Source: Cyclobacteriaceae bacterium (GTDB taxonomy: Bacteria > Bacteroidota > Bacteroidia > Cytophagales > Cyclobacteriaceae). From it: a stretch of 64,000 nucleotides of DNA. Below the pieces are notes generated by a model that made no database searches, was not told where the DNA came from, and worked only from the letters and a program-made list of their open reading frames with translations. The DNA lies in the NCBI GenBank assembly GCA_016786585.1, contig JAEUUI010000028.1:124001-188000 (forward strand), read 5' to 3'. Position 1 is the first letter of the stretch. The number at the start of each line of letters is the position of its first letter. The position numbers were made by a program, and so were the translations under genes. Below, piece after piece: positions 35,403-44,746 of this stretch.

Positions 35403-37634
35403 ATGCTATACAAAATGGCGTTGACATCATTACTTGCAGGTGGCCTGCTTACCATTTTGACGAGCTGTAACAGCACGGATGAGTCGACCCTTTCCGAGCA
35501 AAACGTAACAAAACTTCCCCTTGAGTCGGCATTAGACTCAGCGGAAGTTTTATTTCTTTCATCGGAATCAGAAAAAATTGTCAAACGTGTATATCCTGAT
35601 CTTATTCTGGAAAAGACCGGTCCCTTAAAAATCAAAGGATTCAGAATATTCTCAACTGTACTGCTATCGCAGGAAATTAAAGATTCTCATCAATTGGATT
35701 CTGCTGTGTCTTTTGTAAAAGAGGCGGAGAAAATGGCGTTGGCCACGGGAGATTCTTTAGAGTGGGCGCTTTGTCAGGTTCAGATCTTCCGATATCAAAC
35801 GTTGAAATTAGATTGGCAATTTGTTATTGATGAGAGGATCGGTTCGAAAGAAAAACTTCATCGTGCCCTGCGAGTTCTTGAGCAGTGCCGTGCTAACGAT
35901 GCTACTTCGTTGGGCTATCGCACGTTGGCACATGCTATGGAATATGATCATGAATCACCGGCTGATGGTTTAAAGTACAGTTTTCGGGCACTTCAGTATA
36001 ATGATTCTTTGAAATATCCGATTCTACGCGCATTGATATGTAGTGACATTGCTATCAACTATCTCAACGGGTTTGATCAAGACACTTACGCAGAACGATT
36101 TCTTCAACGTGCTATGGAAATCCTGAAACGCTCGTACACTACTTCGTATAATGCACGACCTGTTTACATTCTTGCGCCTTCAATACTAAGCAATAATGTA
36201 AAAAGCGTTCGCTATTATCATTGGATTGCTTCAGTAGCGAAGTCCGTAAAATCAAGGGATTGGGAGTCTGATGTCTACTTCCAGATTGCTAAGCGATTTC
36301 AATCCATGGATATGTATGATTCAGCATTGCTCTTTTCGCGTAAGAGTATTTCGGTTTTGCCGGAAACTTCCCGGGATTATAAAAGAACAGTTGCCTATCG
36401 CGATGCATGTATGGCAAGAAGTTATGTGGGAATTGCTCAGCCTGCAAAGGCGAGGGCACTGATTATGGTTCGTCAAAGAATGTTAAAAAGCATGAATCAA
36501 AACGTAAACGCGCGCAATCAGGAGATGGAAGAGATTGCTGACGTTTATGCTGCGTTAGGCGATTTCAGGAAATTGTCGGAAATGCAGCAGGCAATTTTAA
36601 TGCTTAGAGATTCTGTGCTTTCCAGGGCTCGATTAGTAGAAGTTGGTAGAATTGAAAGTCGCTACGAACTGGAATTAAAAAATAATGAGGTAAAGGTCCT
36701 GCAGATTTCAAGCCGTCTTCACGCTGCTGAGACTGAACGCGAGCTCTGGGTACGTTTTTTACTTATAACAACAGCGTTTATTGCTACAGTTGGCTTTTTA
36801 ATAGTTGTAAAACTGCTAACGCATCAAAATCAACTGAATAACTCGTTGTCGAAACAAAACGCCACGATTGAGCGACAGAAAGTTGAATTAGAGAATAGTC
36901 TTCAGGAACTTAAACGAGCGCAGGCTTATGTGTTGACCTCAGAAAAAATGGCCATGCTTGGACAGTTTACAGCAGGTGTGGCACATGAACTTAATAATCC
37001 ATTGAATTTTATTTCGGGTGGGGTTTCAGTTTTAGAGGAAGCAGCTGAAAATGCAGGTAGTACTGCTTCTGAAGAAGAACTACAAATACTTAAGAATATC
37101 CGAAATGGCGTTGATCGTGCAATTGCAATTGTCAACAGCCTTCGGGTATTCTCCAATCCCCGGTCTGAGATAGGAGTTGATTCGCATGCCGACCTTGCCG
37201 AATGTATCAAAGCATCACTGCTTGTGCTACAACCTAAGATTAAAAAAGAGAATATAAATGTAACGACTGAGTTGATTGATTGCGTAGTAATTGGTCATTC
37301 GGGGCAGATCTGTCAAGTGTTTATTAATCTGTTGGATAATGCTATTCACGCGGTTAAGGATATGCCCAAAGAGCAAAAGAACATTATGATCCGCTCTCGG
37401 GCAGGAAAGGGGAATGTGGCAGTAGACATCCGTGACACCGGGGTCGGAATTCCTGAGTCTATTCAATCAAATTTATTTCGGGCCTTTTTCACAACTAAAC
37501 CAACCGGGCAGGGGATTGGGTTAGGATTATTCATTTGCGACACGATTTTGAGAGGAATAGGCGGCTCAGTCACAGTCACAAGTCGGCTTGGTGAAGGGGC
37601 AACGTTTACGGTGCAGTTTATGTGTCCAAAATAA
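35403..37634 (+). CDS. TPR-containing lipoprotein-type sensor histidine kinase
   Basis: A 743-residue kinase that parallels the one at 19003. The ATG at 35403 opens a signal sequence with a perfect lipobox (LTSC); the longer frame from 35337 overlaps the giant gene. The plan is a periplasmic TPR-like helical region to about residue 430 (ADGLKYSFRALQYNDS, YDSALLFSRKSI), a TM helix near 455-480, a coiled coil, then a kinase core with AGVAHELNNPLNFI, NLLDNAIHAV, DTGVGIPES and GQGIGLGLF. An N-terminal lipid anchor plus an internal TM helix is unusual. It follows the giant gene by 22 bases and may be co-transcribed with it. Confidence 0.9.
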   Translation: MLYKMALTSLLAGGLLTILTSCNSTDESTLSEQNVTKLPLESALDSAEVLFLSSESEKIVKRVYPDLILEKTGPLKIKGFRIFSTVLLSQEIKDSHQLDSAVSFVKEAEKMALATGDSLEWALCQVQIFRYQTLKLDWQFVIDERIGSKEKLHRALRVLEQCRANDATSLGYRTLAHAMEYDHESPADGLKYSFRALQYNDSLKYPILRALICSDIAINYLNGFDQDTYAERFLQRAMEILKRSYTTSYNARPVYILAPSILSNNVKSVRYYHWIASVAKSVKSRDWESDVYFQIAKRFQSMDMYDSALLFSRKSISVLPETSRDYKRTVAYRDACMARSYVGIAQPAKARALIMVRQRMLKSMNQNVNARNQEMEEIADVYAALGDFRKLSEMQQAILMLRDSVLSRARLVEVGRIESRYELELKNNEVKVLQISSRLHAAETERELWVRFLLITTAFIATVGFLIVVKLLTHQNQLNNSLSKQNATIERQKVELENSLQELKRAQAYVLTSEKMAMLGQFTAGVAHELNNPLNFISGGVSVLEEAAENAGSTASEEELQILKNIRNGVDRAIAIVNSLRVFSNPRSEIGVDSHADLAECIKASLLVLQPKIKKENINVTTELIDCVVIGHSGQICQVFINLLDNAIHAVKDMPKEQKNIMIRSRAGKGNVAVDIRDTGVGIPESIQSNLFRAFFTTKPTGQGIGLGLFICDTILRGIGGSVTVTSRLGEGATFTVQFMCPK

Positions 37635-37848
37635 TTTTTCTTATTAACTTGAACTTTGGTAAAGTGAAAGGCATATATCTCTCAAAACCCCCGAGAGGAT
37701 CAGAAAGAAATGGCTCGTTGAAGTACTTCAAAGAGTCAGTAATTAAAATTTGTCTTTTTATACAGTGCATTTTTAACCGAAAAATGCGCCTTCATTTTTA
37801 TATGAGTGAGAGCGTCATTTTTATAAAAGAATAAGCCCCCAACAGCCA

Positions 37849-38949
37849 ATGGAAAATCGATTCAAATTGCTTTATGTCGATGATGAGATCGACAATCTCT
37901 CTGTCTTCAAAGCCGCATTTAATAAAGAGTTTGATGTAGTAACGATGGAATCGCCAATTCAGGCGAAGGAACTTTGTGAAACGGTAAAGTTTGAAATTAT
38001 CGTTGTTGATCAACGGATGCCGGAGCTAACGGGTATCGAATTTCTCAGCCAGATAAAAGATACGCAGAAAGAATCCGTTAAGATTTTACTGACAGGATAT
38101 TCTGAATATCAGGTTGCCATTGATGCCATCAATAAGTGTAAAGTATTTTACTATTGCACGAAGCCATGGAAAAAGAATGATTTGAAAGTAGTATTACTTA
38201 AGGCAATCGATTTTTTTGAACTGAATAGAAACAACCAATACTTGGTTGATAAATTGACGGTAACACTTAAAGAACTGGAGGTTTTTCTGTATCGTGCCTC
38301 TCATGATCTTCGTTCTCCAATCACTACACAGATCGGATTGTTGAAACTTTTGCAGGAAGAAGTTGTTGGCAATGCCCGAAACTACCTGGACATGATTGAA
38401 GAGACAATTTTGAAACTTGAGAAAACGGCTGAAAAGATTTCTGAACTCAGCAGAATGGGGTACGATTTCCTAAGTGGAAACCTTTCTGCAAACGTTTCAG
38501 AAATAATTAAAGATGTAATCAGCGAGTATCAGGTGGAGCTTACGCGACTAAAGATTTCTGTTGTTATAAACGATTTTAATAAATCGGAATTAATTGTTCA
38601 GCGTGAGCCAATGATGACGGTACTTCGTCAAATAGTTGACAATGCAGTTCAGTTTAACAGGCCACAGGAACCTGACAAACGAATTGTAATCGATATTACA
38701 CCGAATGCAGGAAACAGCCAGGTTAATATTTCTATTTCCGACAATGGTTCGGGTATTGAGCAGCGTTATATGGATCGGATTTTTGATCCGTTTTTCCGCG
38801 GCACAGCACTTTCTAAAGGTAATGGCCTTGGATTATACATTGTCAAGAAGGTGTGTGATCTGTTAAAGTGGGAAATCTCATTTTACAGTAATGGCGAAGA
38901 CCGTACCGTAGTAAATATTCTCGCTAACAATTCATCTCTGGTTCCATGA
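37849..38949 (+). CDS. Receiver-histidine kinase hybrid (REC-HisKA-HATPase)
   Basis: A 366-residue soluble protein. It has a receiver domain at residues 1-125 (YVDDE, phospho-acceptor in IIVVDQRMPE, LTGYSE, TKPW), then a kinase with H box RASHDLRSPI (about 150), an N box region DNAVQFNRPQ, and G boxes DNGSGIEQ and GNGLGLYI. There is no membrane segment, so input comes through phosphorylation of the receiver. The stop overlaps the ATG of the sigma-54 activator by four bases (ATGA), so the pair is translated together. A gap of about 200 bases without a gene precedes it. Confidence 0.9.
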   Translation: MENRFKLLYVDDEIDNLSVFKAAFNKEFDVVTMESPIQAKELCETVKFEIIVVDQRMPELTGIEFLSQIKDTQKESVKILLTGYSEYQVAIDAINKCKVFYYCTKPWKKNDLKVVLLKAIDFFELNRNNQYLVDKLTVTLKELEVFLYRASHDLRSPITTQIGLLKLLQEEVVGNARNYLDMIEETILKLEKTAEKISELSRMGYDFLSGNLSANVSEIIKDVISEYQVELTRLKISVVINDFNKSELIVQREPMMTVLRQIVDNAVQFNRPQEPDKRIVIDITPNAGNSQVNISISDNGSGIEQRYMDRIFDPFFRGTALSKGNGLGLYIVKKVCDLLKWEISFYSNGEDRTVVNILANNSSLVP

Positions 38950-40409
38950 CCGATAAGAAGGCTACCATTCTGTTTATTGATGACGAGCCGGAGAACTTGT
39001 CAACTTTTCAGGCTCAATTCCGGCATCATTTCAATATTATCGTAGCAGATTCTACCAAGTTGGGCCTGTACTACCTCCGTCAAACAGACGTGACTGCAAT
39101 TGTCTGCGATCATAAGATGCCTGAACAGACCGGGCTGGACTTTTTCTCCAATATTTTGGATGAGTTTCCGGATGTTGCAAGGATCATGCTGACCGGTTAT
39201 GCAGACAAGGAACTTTTGATGAAGTCGATCAACATAGCAAAGATCGAATTTTTTTTAACGAAACCCTGGAACCGCGATGAGTTGCTTCGGACAATAAATG
39301 TTTCCATTGTTGCTTCTGAATTAAAGCGTAAAAATCAACAGTTGATCATTGACCTCGAAGAAAAGAATAAGGAACTAACAAAAGCCAACGAAAAAATTAA
39401 TGACCTGAAGTCGAAACTTCAGGATGAAAACGAATATTTGCGGAAGGAGATAGCCAATGAGTTTAACGCAAGTATTATTGGTGCAAGTGAAGCAGTTGGC
39501 TTGCTTAAAGACAAGATTAACCGCGTTGGCCCTACGGATTCAACTGTGCTGATCCTGGGTGAAACCGGTGTCGGTAAGGAATTGGTTGCACGCTCCATAC
39601 ATCAAATCAGCAGGCGTAGTGGCAAGGCATTTGTAAAAATTAACTGTGCGGCTATGCAGCCTTCTTTGATTGAAAGTGAATTGTTTGGCTATGAAAAAGG
39701 ATCATTTACCGGTGCGCAAGCCAGCAAACTTGGATTGTTTCAGGTGGCAAATGAAGGAACAATTTTTCTGGATGAGATCGGAGAGACGCCCATTGAATTT
39801 CAGGCTAAATTGTTACGGGTTCTTCAGGATGGTGAATTTTATCGCGTTGGTGGAGTTACACCCATAAAAGTAGACGTTCGGGTTATCGCGGCAACAAACC
39901 GGAACCTGGAAGCTGAAGTTGAGCGCGGCAAATTCAGAAGAGATTTATTCTATCGCTTAAATGTTTTCCCGATTGTTGTACCTCCGTTGCGCGACAGGCT
40001 TAGCGACATTCCTCCATTGGTAAACTTTTTTATAGAAAAGCTTAACAAGCGTTTGGGAAGCCGGGTTGAGTCGGTTAATGAGTCGGTTTTCAGGATGCTA
40101 CAGAGTCACTCATGGCCGGGTAATGTTCGGGAACTTGAAGCTGTGATTGAACGATCAATCATTGGAAGCGATGGTGAAGAGCTTAAGCTGTTTGAGTTGA
40201 TCGAAGTAGGGCAGGTTCCGGAACAGGAGGTTTTAAAACTAACGTTGGATGAAATGACGAAGCGATATATCATTTCAATTCTGAACGAAGTAGACTGGAA
40301 AATATCCGGTAAAGACAGTGCTTCCGAAATATTGGATCTTCACCCGAACACGTTGCGATCACTCATGCAACGATTAGGAATTATGTTTAAAAGAGGCTCC
40401 GGCATCTAA
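38946..40409 (+). CDS. NtrC-family sigma-54-dependent response regulator
   Basis: A 487-residue DNA-binding regulator. It has a receiver at residues 1-125 (IDDEPE, phospho-acceptor in VCDHKMPEQ), a coiled linker, a sigma-54 AAA domain with Walker A GETGVGKE, the sigma-54-contact loop GSFTGA (usual GAFTGA with Ala to Ser), Walker B IFLDEIGE and an Arg-finger region, then a Fis-type helix-turn-helix at the C-terminus. It should activate promoters that use RpoN with -24/-12 boxes. Target promoters were not found in the window. It probably receives phosphate from its partner kinase at 37849. Confidence 0.92.
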   Translation: MTDKKATILFIDDEPENLSTFQAQFRHHFNIIVADSTKLGLYYLRQTDVTAIVCDHKMPEQTGLDFFSNILDEFPDVARIMLTGYADKELLMKSINIAKIEFFLTKPWNRDELLRTINVSIVASELKRKNQQLIIDLEEKNKELTKANEKINDLKSKLQDENEYLRKEIANEFNASIIGASEAVGLLKDKINRVGPTDSTVLILGETGVGKELVARSIHQISRRSGKAFVKINCAAMQPSLIESELFGYEKGSFTGAQASKLGLFQVANEGTIFLDEIGETPIEFQAKLLRVLQDGEFYRVGGVTPIKVDVRVIAATNRNLEAEVERGKFRRDLFYRLNVFPIVVPPLRDRLSDIPPLVNFFIEKLNKRLGSRVESVNESVFRMLQSHSWPGNVRELEAVIERSIIGSDGEELKLFELIEVGQVPEQEVLKLTLDEMTKRYIISILNEVDWKISGKDSASEILDLHPNTLRSLMQRLGIMFKRGSGI

Positions 40410-40451
40410 ATGCAAAAAAAGGTAGCGAAATTTATTAATCATGTAACCTTT

Positions 40452-40467
40452 ATCGTAATTTTACGAT
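40452..40467. promoter_or_regulatory. ArsR operator in front of arsR
   Basis: ATCGTAA-TT-TTACGAT is a perfect palindrome (7+2+7) ending nine bases before the arsR ATG. The same motif recurs before arsM, which makes an ArsR site likely. It overlaps a -7-like TATAATTG, so binding should block transcription. Confidence 0.8.
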
Positions 40468-40476
40468 ATAATTGTT

Positions 40477-40803
40477 ATGGGGCTTACAAAAACAGAAGAA
40501 TTCACTAAAACTCAGAATGAGCTTGCAGTCCTTGCCAAAGCCCTTGGCCACCCCGCCCGGATTGCCATTATTCAGTTCTTGATCAAAACAAAGGCGTGTG
40601 TGTGCGGAGATATTGTGGATGAGTTACCGCTGTCACAGTCTACCGTGTCGCAACATCTCAAGGAATTGAAAAATGCCGGGCTTATTAAGGGTGATATCGA
40701 TGGGCCGAGTGTGTGCTATTGCATAGACGAAAAAGCTTGGAATAAAACCAGGAAAGCGCTCGGAGACTTATTTGATTCTTATAAAGGAGCAGATTGCTGC
40801 TAA
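40477..40803 (+). CDS. arsR: ArsR-family metalloregulator
   Basis: A 108-residue winged-helix repressor that should leave DNA when arsenite binds. It has the helix-turn-helix LPLSQSTVSQHLKELKNAGLI at residues 48-68 and the metal-site-like CVC in KACVCGDIVDEL, where ArsR proteins keep ELCVCDL. A further CC ends the protein. Palindromic operators precede it and the arsM gene. Arsenic genes follow directly. Confidence 0.92.
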   Translation: MGLTKTEEFTKTQNELAVLAKALGHPARIAIIQFLIKTKACVCGDIVDELPLSQSTVSQHLKELKNAGLIKGDIDGPSVCYCIDEKAWNKTRKALGDLFDSYKGADCC

Positions 40804-40821
40804 AATTTTTTGACCAAATTA

Positions 40822-40837
40822 ATCGCAATATTACGAT
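40822..40837. promoter_or_regulatory. Second ArsR operator in front of arsM
   Basis: ATCGCAA-TA-TTACGAT differs from a perfect palindrome by one base and from the first operator in three positions. It lies 18 bases before the arsM ATG, so arsM has its own ArsR-controlled start. Confidence 0.75.
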
Positions 40838-40854
40838 AATTAACTTTTCTTATT

Positions 40855-41697
40855 ATGAAAGAACAAACATCAGAACAATTAAAGGAACTTGTAAAAGAGA
40901 AATACGGACAGATCGCACTCCAAAGTAAAGATGTTAATGCATCCAGTTGCTGTGGCTCAACGTGCTGTAGCACGATAGACTATTCCGTGATGGCCGATGA
41001 TTATACTCAGCTTGACGGTTATGTGGCCGATGCCGATTTAGGTTTGGGTTGTGGTCTGCCAACCGAGTTTGCCAGGATAAAAGAAGGCGACACGGTCGTT
41101 GACCTGGGTTCAGGTGCAGGTAACGATGCGTTTGTTGCGCGCTCGATCACCGGAGAAAAAGGTCAGGTTATCGGAATTGATTTTACGGAAAAGATGATTG
41201 AGCTTGCAAGACTCAATGCCAAAAAACTGGGCTTTGGCAACGTGGAGTTCCGGCAGGGAGATATTGAGAACATGCCATTGGCGGCCGGCATCGCTGATGT
41301 TGTGGTAAGTAACTGCGTACTAAACCTTGTACCGAACAAGAAACAAGCCTTTGCTGATACGTTCCGGGTCTTAAAGAAAGGCGGGCATTTCAGCGTGTCG
41401 GATATTGTTATCGTAGGTGATTTGCCAGAAGCTTTACAAAAGTCAGCCGAAATGTATGCGGGTTGTGTTTCAGGAGCGATCCAAAAAAATGAATACCTTT
41501 CTATTATCAAACAAGCAGGTTTCACCGATATAATTGTTCAGAAAGAAAAACCGATTGCGCTTCCCGATGATATTTTAAAGGAATATTTATCAATAGAACA
41601 AATTCAGGAGTTTAAATCAGGTACGACAGGCATTTTCAGTATTACCGTGTTTGCCATGAAACCTGCAAATTGTTGCGCGCCCGGTTGCTGTGCTTAA
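40855..41697 (+). CDS. arsM: Arsenite S-adenosylmethionine methyltransferase
   Basis: A 280-residue enzyme that methylates As(III) using SAM. The SAM-binding motif VVDLGSGAGNDAF is near residues 81-93. The conserved cysteines of ArsM are present: one in GLGCGLPTEFA, one in AGCVSGAI and one in the N-terminal SCCGSTCC cluster; the C-terminus adds CCAPGCC, typical of bacterial ArsM. It lies 51 bases after arsR and 7 bases before the arsenate reductase gene. Confidence 0.94.
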   Translation: MKEQTSEQLKELVKEKYGQIALQSKDVNASSCCGSTCCSTIDYSVMADDYTQLDGYVADADLGLGCGLPTEFARIKEGDTVVDLGSGAGNDAFVARSITGEKGQVIGIDFTEKMIELARLNAKKLGFGNVEFRQGDIENMPLAAGIADVVVSNCVLNLVPNKKQAFADTFRVLKKGGHFSVSDIVIVGDLPEALQKSAEMYAGCVSGAIQKNEYLSIIKQAGFTDIIVQKEKPIALPDDILKEYLSIEQIQEFKSGTTGIFSITVFAMKPANCCAPGCCA

Positions 41698-41704
41698 AAA
41701 GAAC

Positions 41705-42346
41705 ATGAAGATGATCAGAACAAATCCATTGCTTCCCCGGCTTCAGAATACAACCGACATGCTGGTTAGGCGGTTCGAAAGTATCTCTGCTGAACGAAAG
41801 GAAGTACTCAATCAACTAACGGGTTTTGTTGAAAAGTATGTTCAAGCCAGGCGTATTGTTCACCTCAATTTCATCTGTACCCACAACTCCAGGCGAAGTC
41901 ATATTTCGCAACTTTGGGCCCAGGCAGCGGCATATTATTATCGGCTTCCCGATGTTCAGGCTTATTCAGGTGGCACCGAGGCTACGGCATTTAATCCACG
42001 AGCAGTAAGCGCTATGCTGGATGCGGGATTTGAAATAGTGAAAGTAAGAGAAGGTGACAATCCGGTGTATGAAGTCAGCTATGCGGAGGAAATAAATCCG
42101 GTAACTGCCTTTTCGAAAAAATATGACAACCCGTTCAATCATAATGAAGATTTTGCGGCTATAATGACATGCTCGCACGCTGACGAAAATTGTCCGCTGA
42201 TACCCGGAGCTTCCACACGAATCACTCTTACGTATGACGACCCTAAGGAATTTGACGGAACGGCTCAGGAGATGTTGAAATACAAGGAAAGGGTAGAGGA
42301 GATTGGAACCGAGATCTTATATGCGTTTTCCAGAGTCATTCGATAA
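41705..42346 (+). CDS. LMW-PTPase-fold arsenate reductase (ArsC-like)
   Basis: A 213-residue enzyme that should reduce arsenate to arsenite. The loop CTHNSRRS (Cys58, Arg64) is the phosphate/arsenate-binding CX5RS. Cys156 and Cys163, in TCSHADENCPL, keep the CX6C spacing of the resolving pair of the S. aureus ArsC redox relay, so this is thioredoxin-coupled arsenate reduction and not just a phosphatase. The N-terminal 50-residue helical extension is absent from classic 131-residue ArsC. I chose the ATG at 41705; the GTG at 41690 overlaps the arsM end. Confidence 0.88.
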   Translation: MKMIRTNPLLPRLQNTTDMLVRRFESISAERKEVLNQLTGFVEKYVQARRIVHLNFICTHNSRRSHISQLWAQAAAYYYRLPDVQAYSGGTEATAFNPRAVSAMLDAGFEIVKVREGDNPVYEVSYAEEINPVTAFSKKYDNPFNHNEDFAAIMTCSHADENCPLIPGASTRITLTYDDPKEFDGTAQEMLKYKERVEEIGTEILYAFSRVIR

Positions 42347-42357
42347 ATGATTAATGG

Positions 42358-43262
42358 TTATGTTTTTTTGGAAGTGACACCCGGCGCTGTGATATTCAGT
42401 GTAAATGCGGCAGTATGAACTACACCGTTTGTCTGGAATTGTACCCACATCCGATATATCCCTGGTTTGGATACCTCGGCATGCCCGACAATTGGATATT
42501 GCAAGGTTGACTCCGGATGGATGTGAAGAAAACTTTTCTCGTCATAGTTAATAAGGATAATGTGCGCAGCTGCACCCAGGTAATTTCTATGTCAGCTCGT
42601 TTCAGATCGTAACCATCTTTTGCGATAGCAATCGGAATTTCTAAGGTTCCTGTAATCAGGTCTTTTCGTTCAATTGTTACGCGATACCCATCAATCGTTG
42701 TAAATCGATTAGTTTCCAATGTTGCAGACGGCAGCGGCTCACCCTTAACGCTTAATTCGAACTTATCGGTACGTGTGGAATATCCCTTTACTTTGTAATC
42801 CGCGTATACGATGAAATTTCCTCCTGTGGGAAAAGTTTCAGTTACCTGATAAGAACCTTTTCCATCAGGCTCCGCATGGATATGAGAGAACCACGATAGA
42901 TGATCGTTTACAACAATCACGTGAAGCAGACGTTCGTGTATTTCTTCCAATTCAACATCTGACGAATTGTTGATGATAGCCGGAGTGAAGATTAATGTTA
43001 CTGCCTTCCCGGATTCAGGTAACGAACCGGTTTTCAGGGTCATAGCTACTTCCGGATGGGCATTTGTTTTTTCCAGTGCCATTCCACACTTGCTGCATGA
43101 GTCACCCGCATTACCGGTGACCCCGGGATGCATGGGACATGCATAATTTCCGGTTATGGCGATAGGATGTTCATCAGTCGTTTTAGTTTGGCGGTGGTTA
43201 GTTTCGCAGGAAATTAATGTAAGTGCCGCGCATGTTGCAGCGATTAACAGATTAGCTTTCAT
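42358..43262 (-). pseudogene. Heavy-metal-binding lipoprotein, frameshifted near its C-terminus
   Basis: The first 225 or so codons from the ATG at 43262 encode a lipoprotein (LISC lipobox, Cys19) with a heavy-metal-binding domain, CPMHP at residues 43-47 and CSKCGM at 56-61, followed by beta-rich domains. Near 42588-42592 the frame changes: the unshifted frame reads on to an odd Arg-rich tail ending at 42420, whereas the next frame gives YLGAAAHIILINYDEK, then FLHIHPES and MWVQFQTNG to a TAA at 42358-42360. That continuation matches the repeat-like pattern earlier in the protein (HVIVVNDHLSWFSHIHAE). One missing A in the AAA run explains it. It could sequester copper or arsenic in the periplasm. 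Confidence 0.75.
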
Positions 43263-43516
43263 TTTGTCGTTTTAACCTGTTAACGATTTTTGAGATTAGC
43301 CTGATTTACACTTTAGCAGGCATTATTTACAGGATAACCCGGTCATTTTTATTCGACCACATAAAGGAATACTCTGAAATTGAGTTTTTAGCCGTTCCTG
43401 CTATAAAACATACATATGAGTTAAAGGCATAGTTAAAATTTGTAGATTCATCGTTTTTAATCCAGGCTGAAACGCGCTTTACTGCACGATTAAATCAACG
43501 TTTGAACATTTCAAGG

Positions 43517-44746
43517 ATGAATACGGCTGACAACTTCGAAAATCTGGTGCAGGTGGTTCAGGATTTATCGCTTGCACGAAGTCTCGAATCCATCACTTCT
43601 ATCGTTAGAACCGCTGCGCGAAAACTCACCGGTGCAGATGGAGCAACTTTTGTGCTTCTGGATGATAACCGCTGTTATTATGCGGATGAAGATGCAATTG
43701 CCCCGCTTTGGAAAGGCGGAAGGTTTCCGGTAGAAAGTTGTATTAGCGGTTGGGCCATGTTGAATCGTCAGCATGTTGTTATTGAAGACATTTATGCCGA
43801 TAGCCGCATTCCTCATGATTTGTACAAGCCAACATTCGTTAAAAGCCTGGCGATGATGCCAATTCGTAAAGCAAACCCGATTGGTGTAATCGGAACATAT
43901 TGGGCACATCAGTATGTGCCAACGGCACGTGAGCTGGCGTTGCTGCAGTCGCTTGCGGATATGACAGCGGTGGCCATAGAAAATGTTAATCTTTATCTCG
44001 ACCTCGAAAACCGGGTGAGCCAACGTACGGCCGAGCTTGAAGAAGCGCGTAAATCGCTTGAGGCCTATAGCCATTCAATATCACACGACCTCAAAGCACC
44101 GGTCCGTTCCATCAAACTATTGGCTGAAATGCTTTCCGAGCGAATGCAGGAACTAAACTTCAGTGATACGGAGTTAACGCGGATAACAACCCGGATGCTT
44201 AACCGTGCAGATCATATGGATGCATTGGTAGCGGGCTTACTTGATTTTGCCCGTTTAGGTAAACACGAACTTTCCTATACACGTGTTCCGATGCGAAGAC
44301 TTGCGGAAGAGGTCGGTCGTGAGTTAATTGAGCATCATCCGGATCGTAACATTCACTTTTCTGTCAACGAACATGTGCCTGACGCATGGGGAGATGCGTT
44401 ATTAATCCGGCAGGCTTTGCAAAATCTGATCGGTAATGCTATTAAATACACGAGTAAAAAAGAATCAGCCAGAATAGAAGTGGGGGGTGATTCGGTCGAT
44501 GAGTTTAACTGGTATACGGTCACCGACAACGGTGCGGGATTTAACGAGGCATATGCCGATAAACTATTTGAAACATTTCACCGCATGCACTCCGAGAAGG
44601 ATTTTGATGGAATTGGAATTGGTTTGTCGCTTACCAAGCAAATTATAAATCGTCATCACGGAAAGATTGATGCCAGTGCAATCGTGAATGAGGGCGCAGT
44701 TTTCCGCTTTACGTTACCCAAATCATCATCTTTATCTTACACATGA
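43517..44746 (+). CDS. GAF-domain sensor histidine kinase
   Basis: A 409-residue soluble kinase. It has a GAF domain at residues 10-160 (GADGATFVLLDDNRCYYA, ISGWAMLNRQHVVIEDIYAD), then a coiled linker, H box YSHSISHDLKAPVR, N box NLIGNAIKYTSK, and G boxes DNGAGFNEAY and GIGIGLSLTKQI. The GAF domain may bind a tetrapyrrole or small ligand; it is similar to phytochrome-type relatives but has no visible Cys anchor. I chose the ATG at 43517; an alternative TTG lies 15 bases earlier. The stop overlaps the next start (ATGA). Confidence 0.87.
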   Translation: MNTADNFENLVQVVQDLSLARSLESITSIVRTAARKLTGADGATFVLLDDNRCYYADEDAIAPLWKGGRFPVESCISGWAMLNRQHVVIEDIYADSRIPHDLYKPTFVKSLAMMPIRKANPIGVIGTYWAHQYVPTARELALLQSLADMTAVAIENVNLYLDLENRVSQRTAELEEARKSLEAYSHSISHDLKAPVRSIKLLAEMLSERMQELNFSDTELTRITTRMLNRADHMDALVAGLLDFARLGKHELSYTRVPMRRLAEEVGRELIEHHPDRNIHFSVNEHVPDAWGDALLIRQALQNLIGNAIKYTSKKESARIEVGGDSVDEFNWYTVTDNGAGFNEAYADKLFETFHRMHSEKDFDGIGIGLSLTKQIINRHHGKIDASAIVNEGAVFRFTLPKSSSLSYT

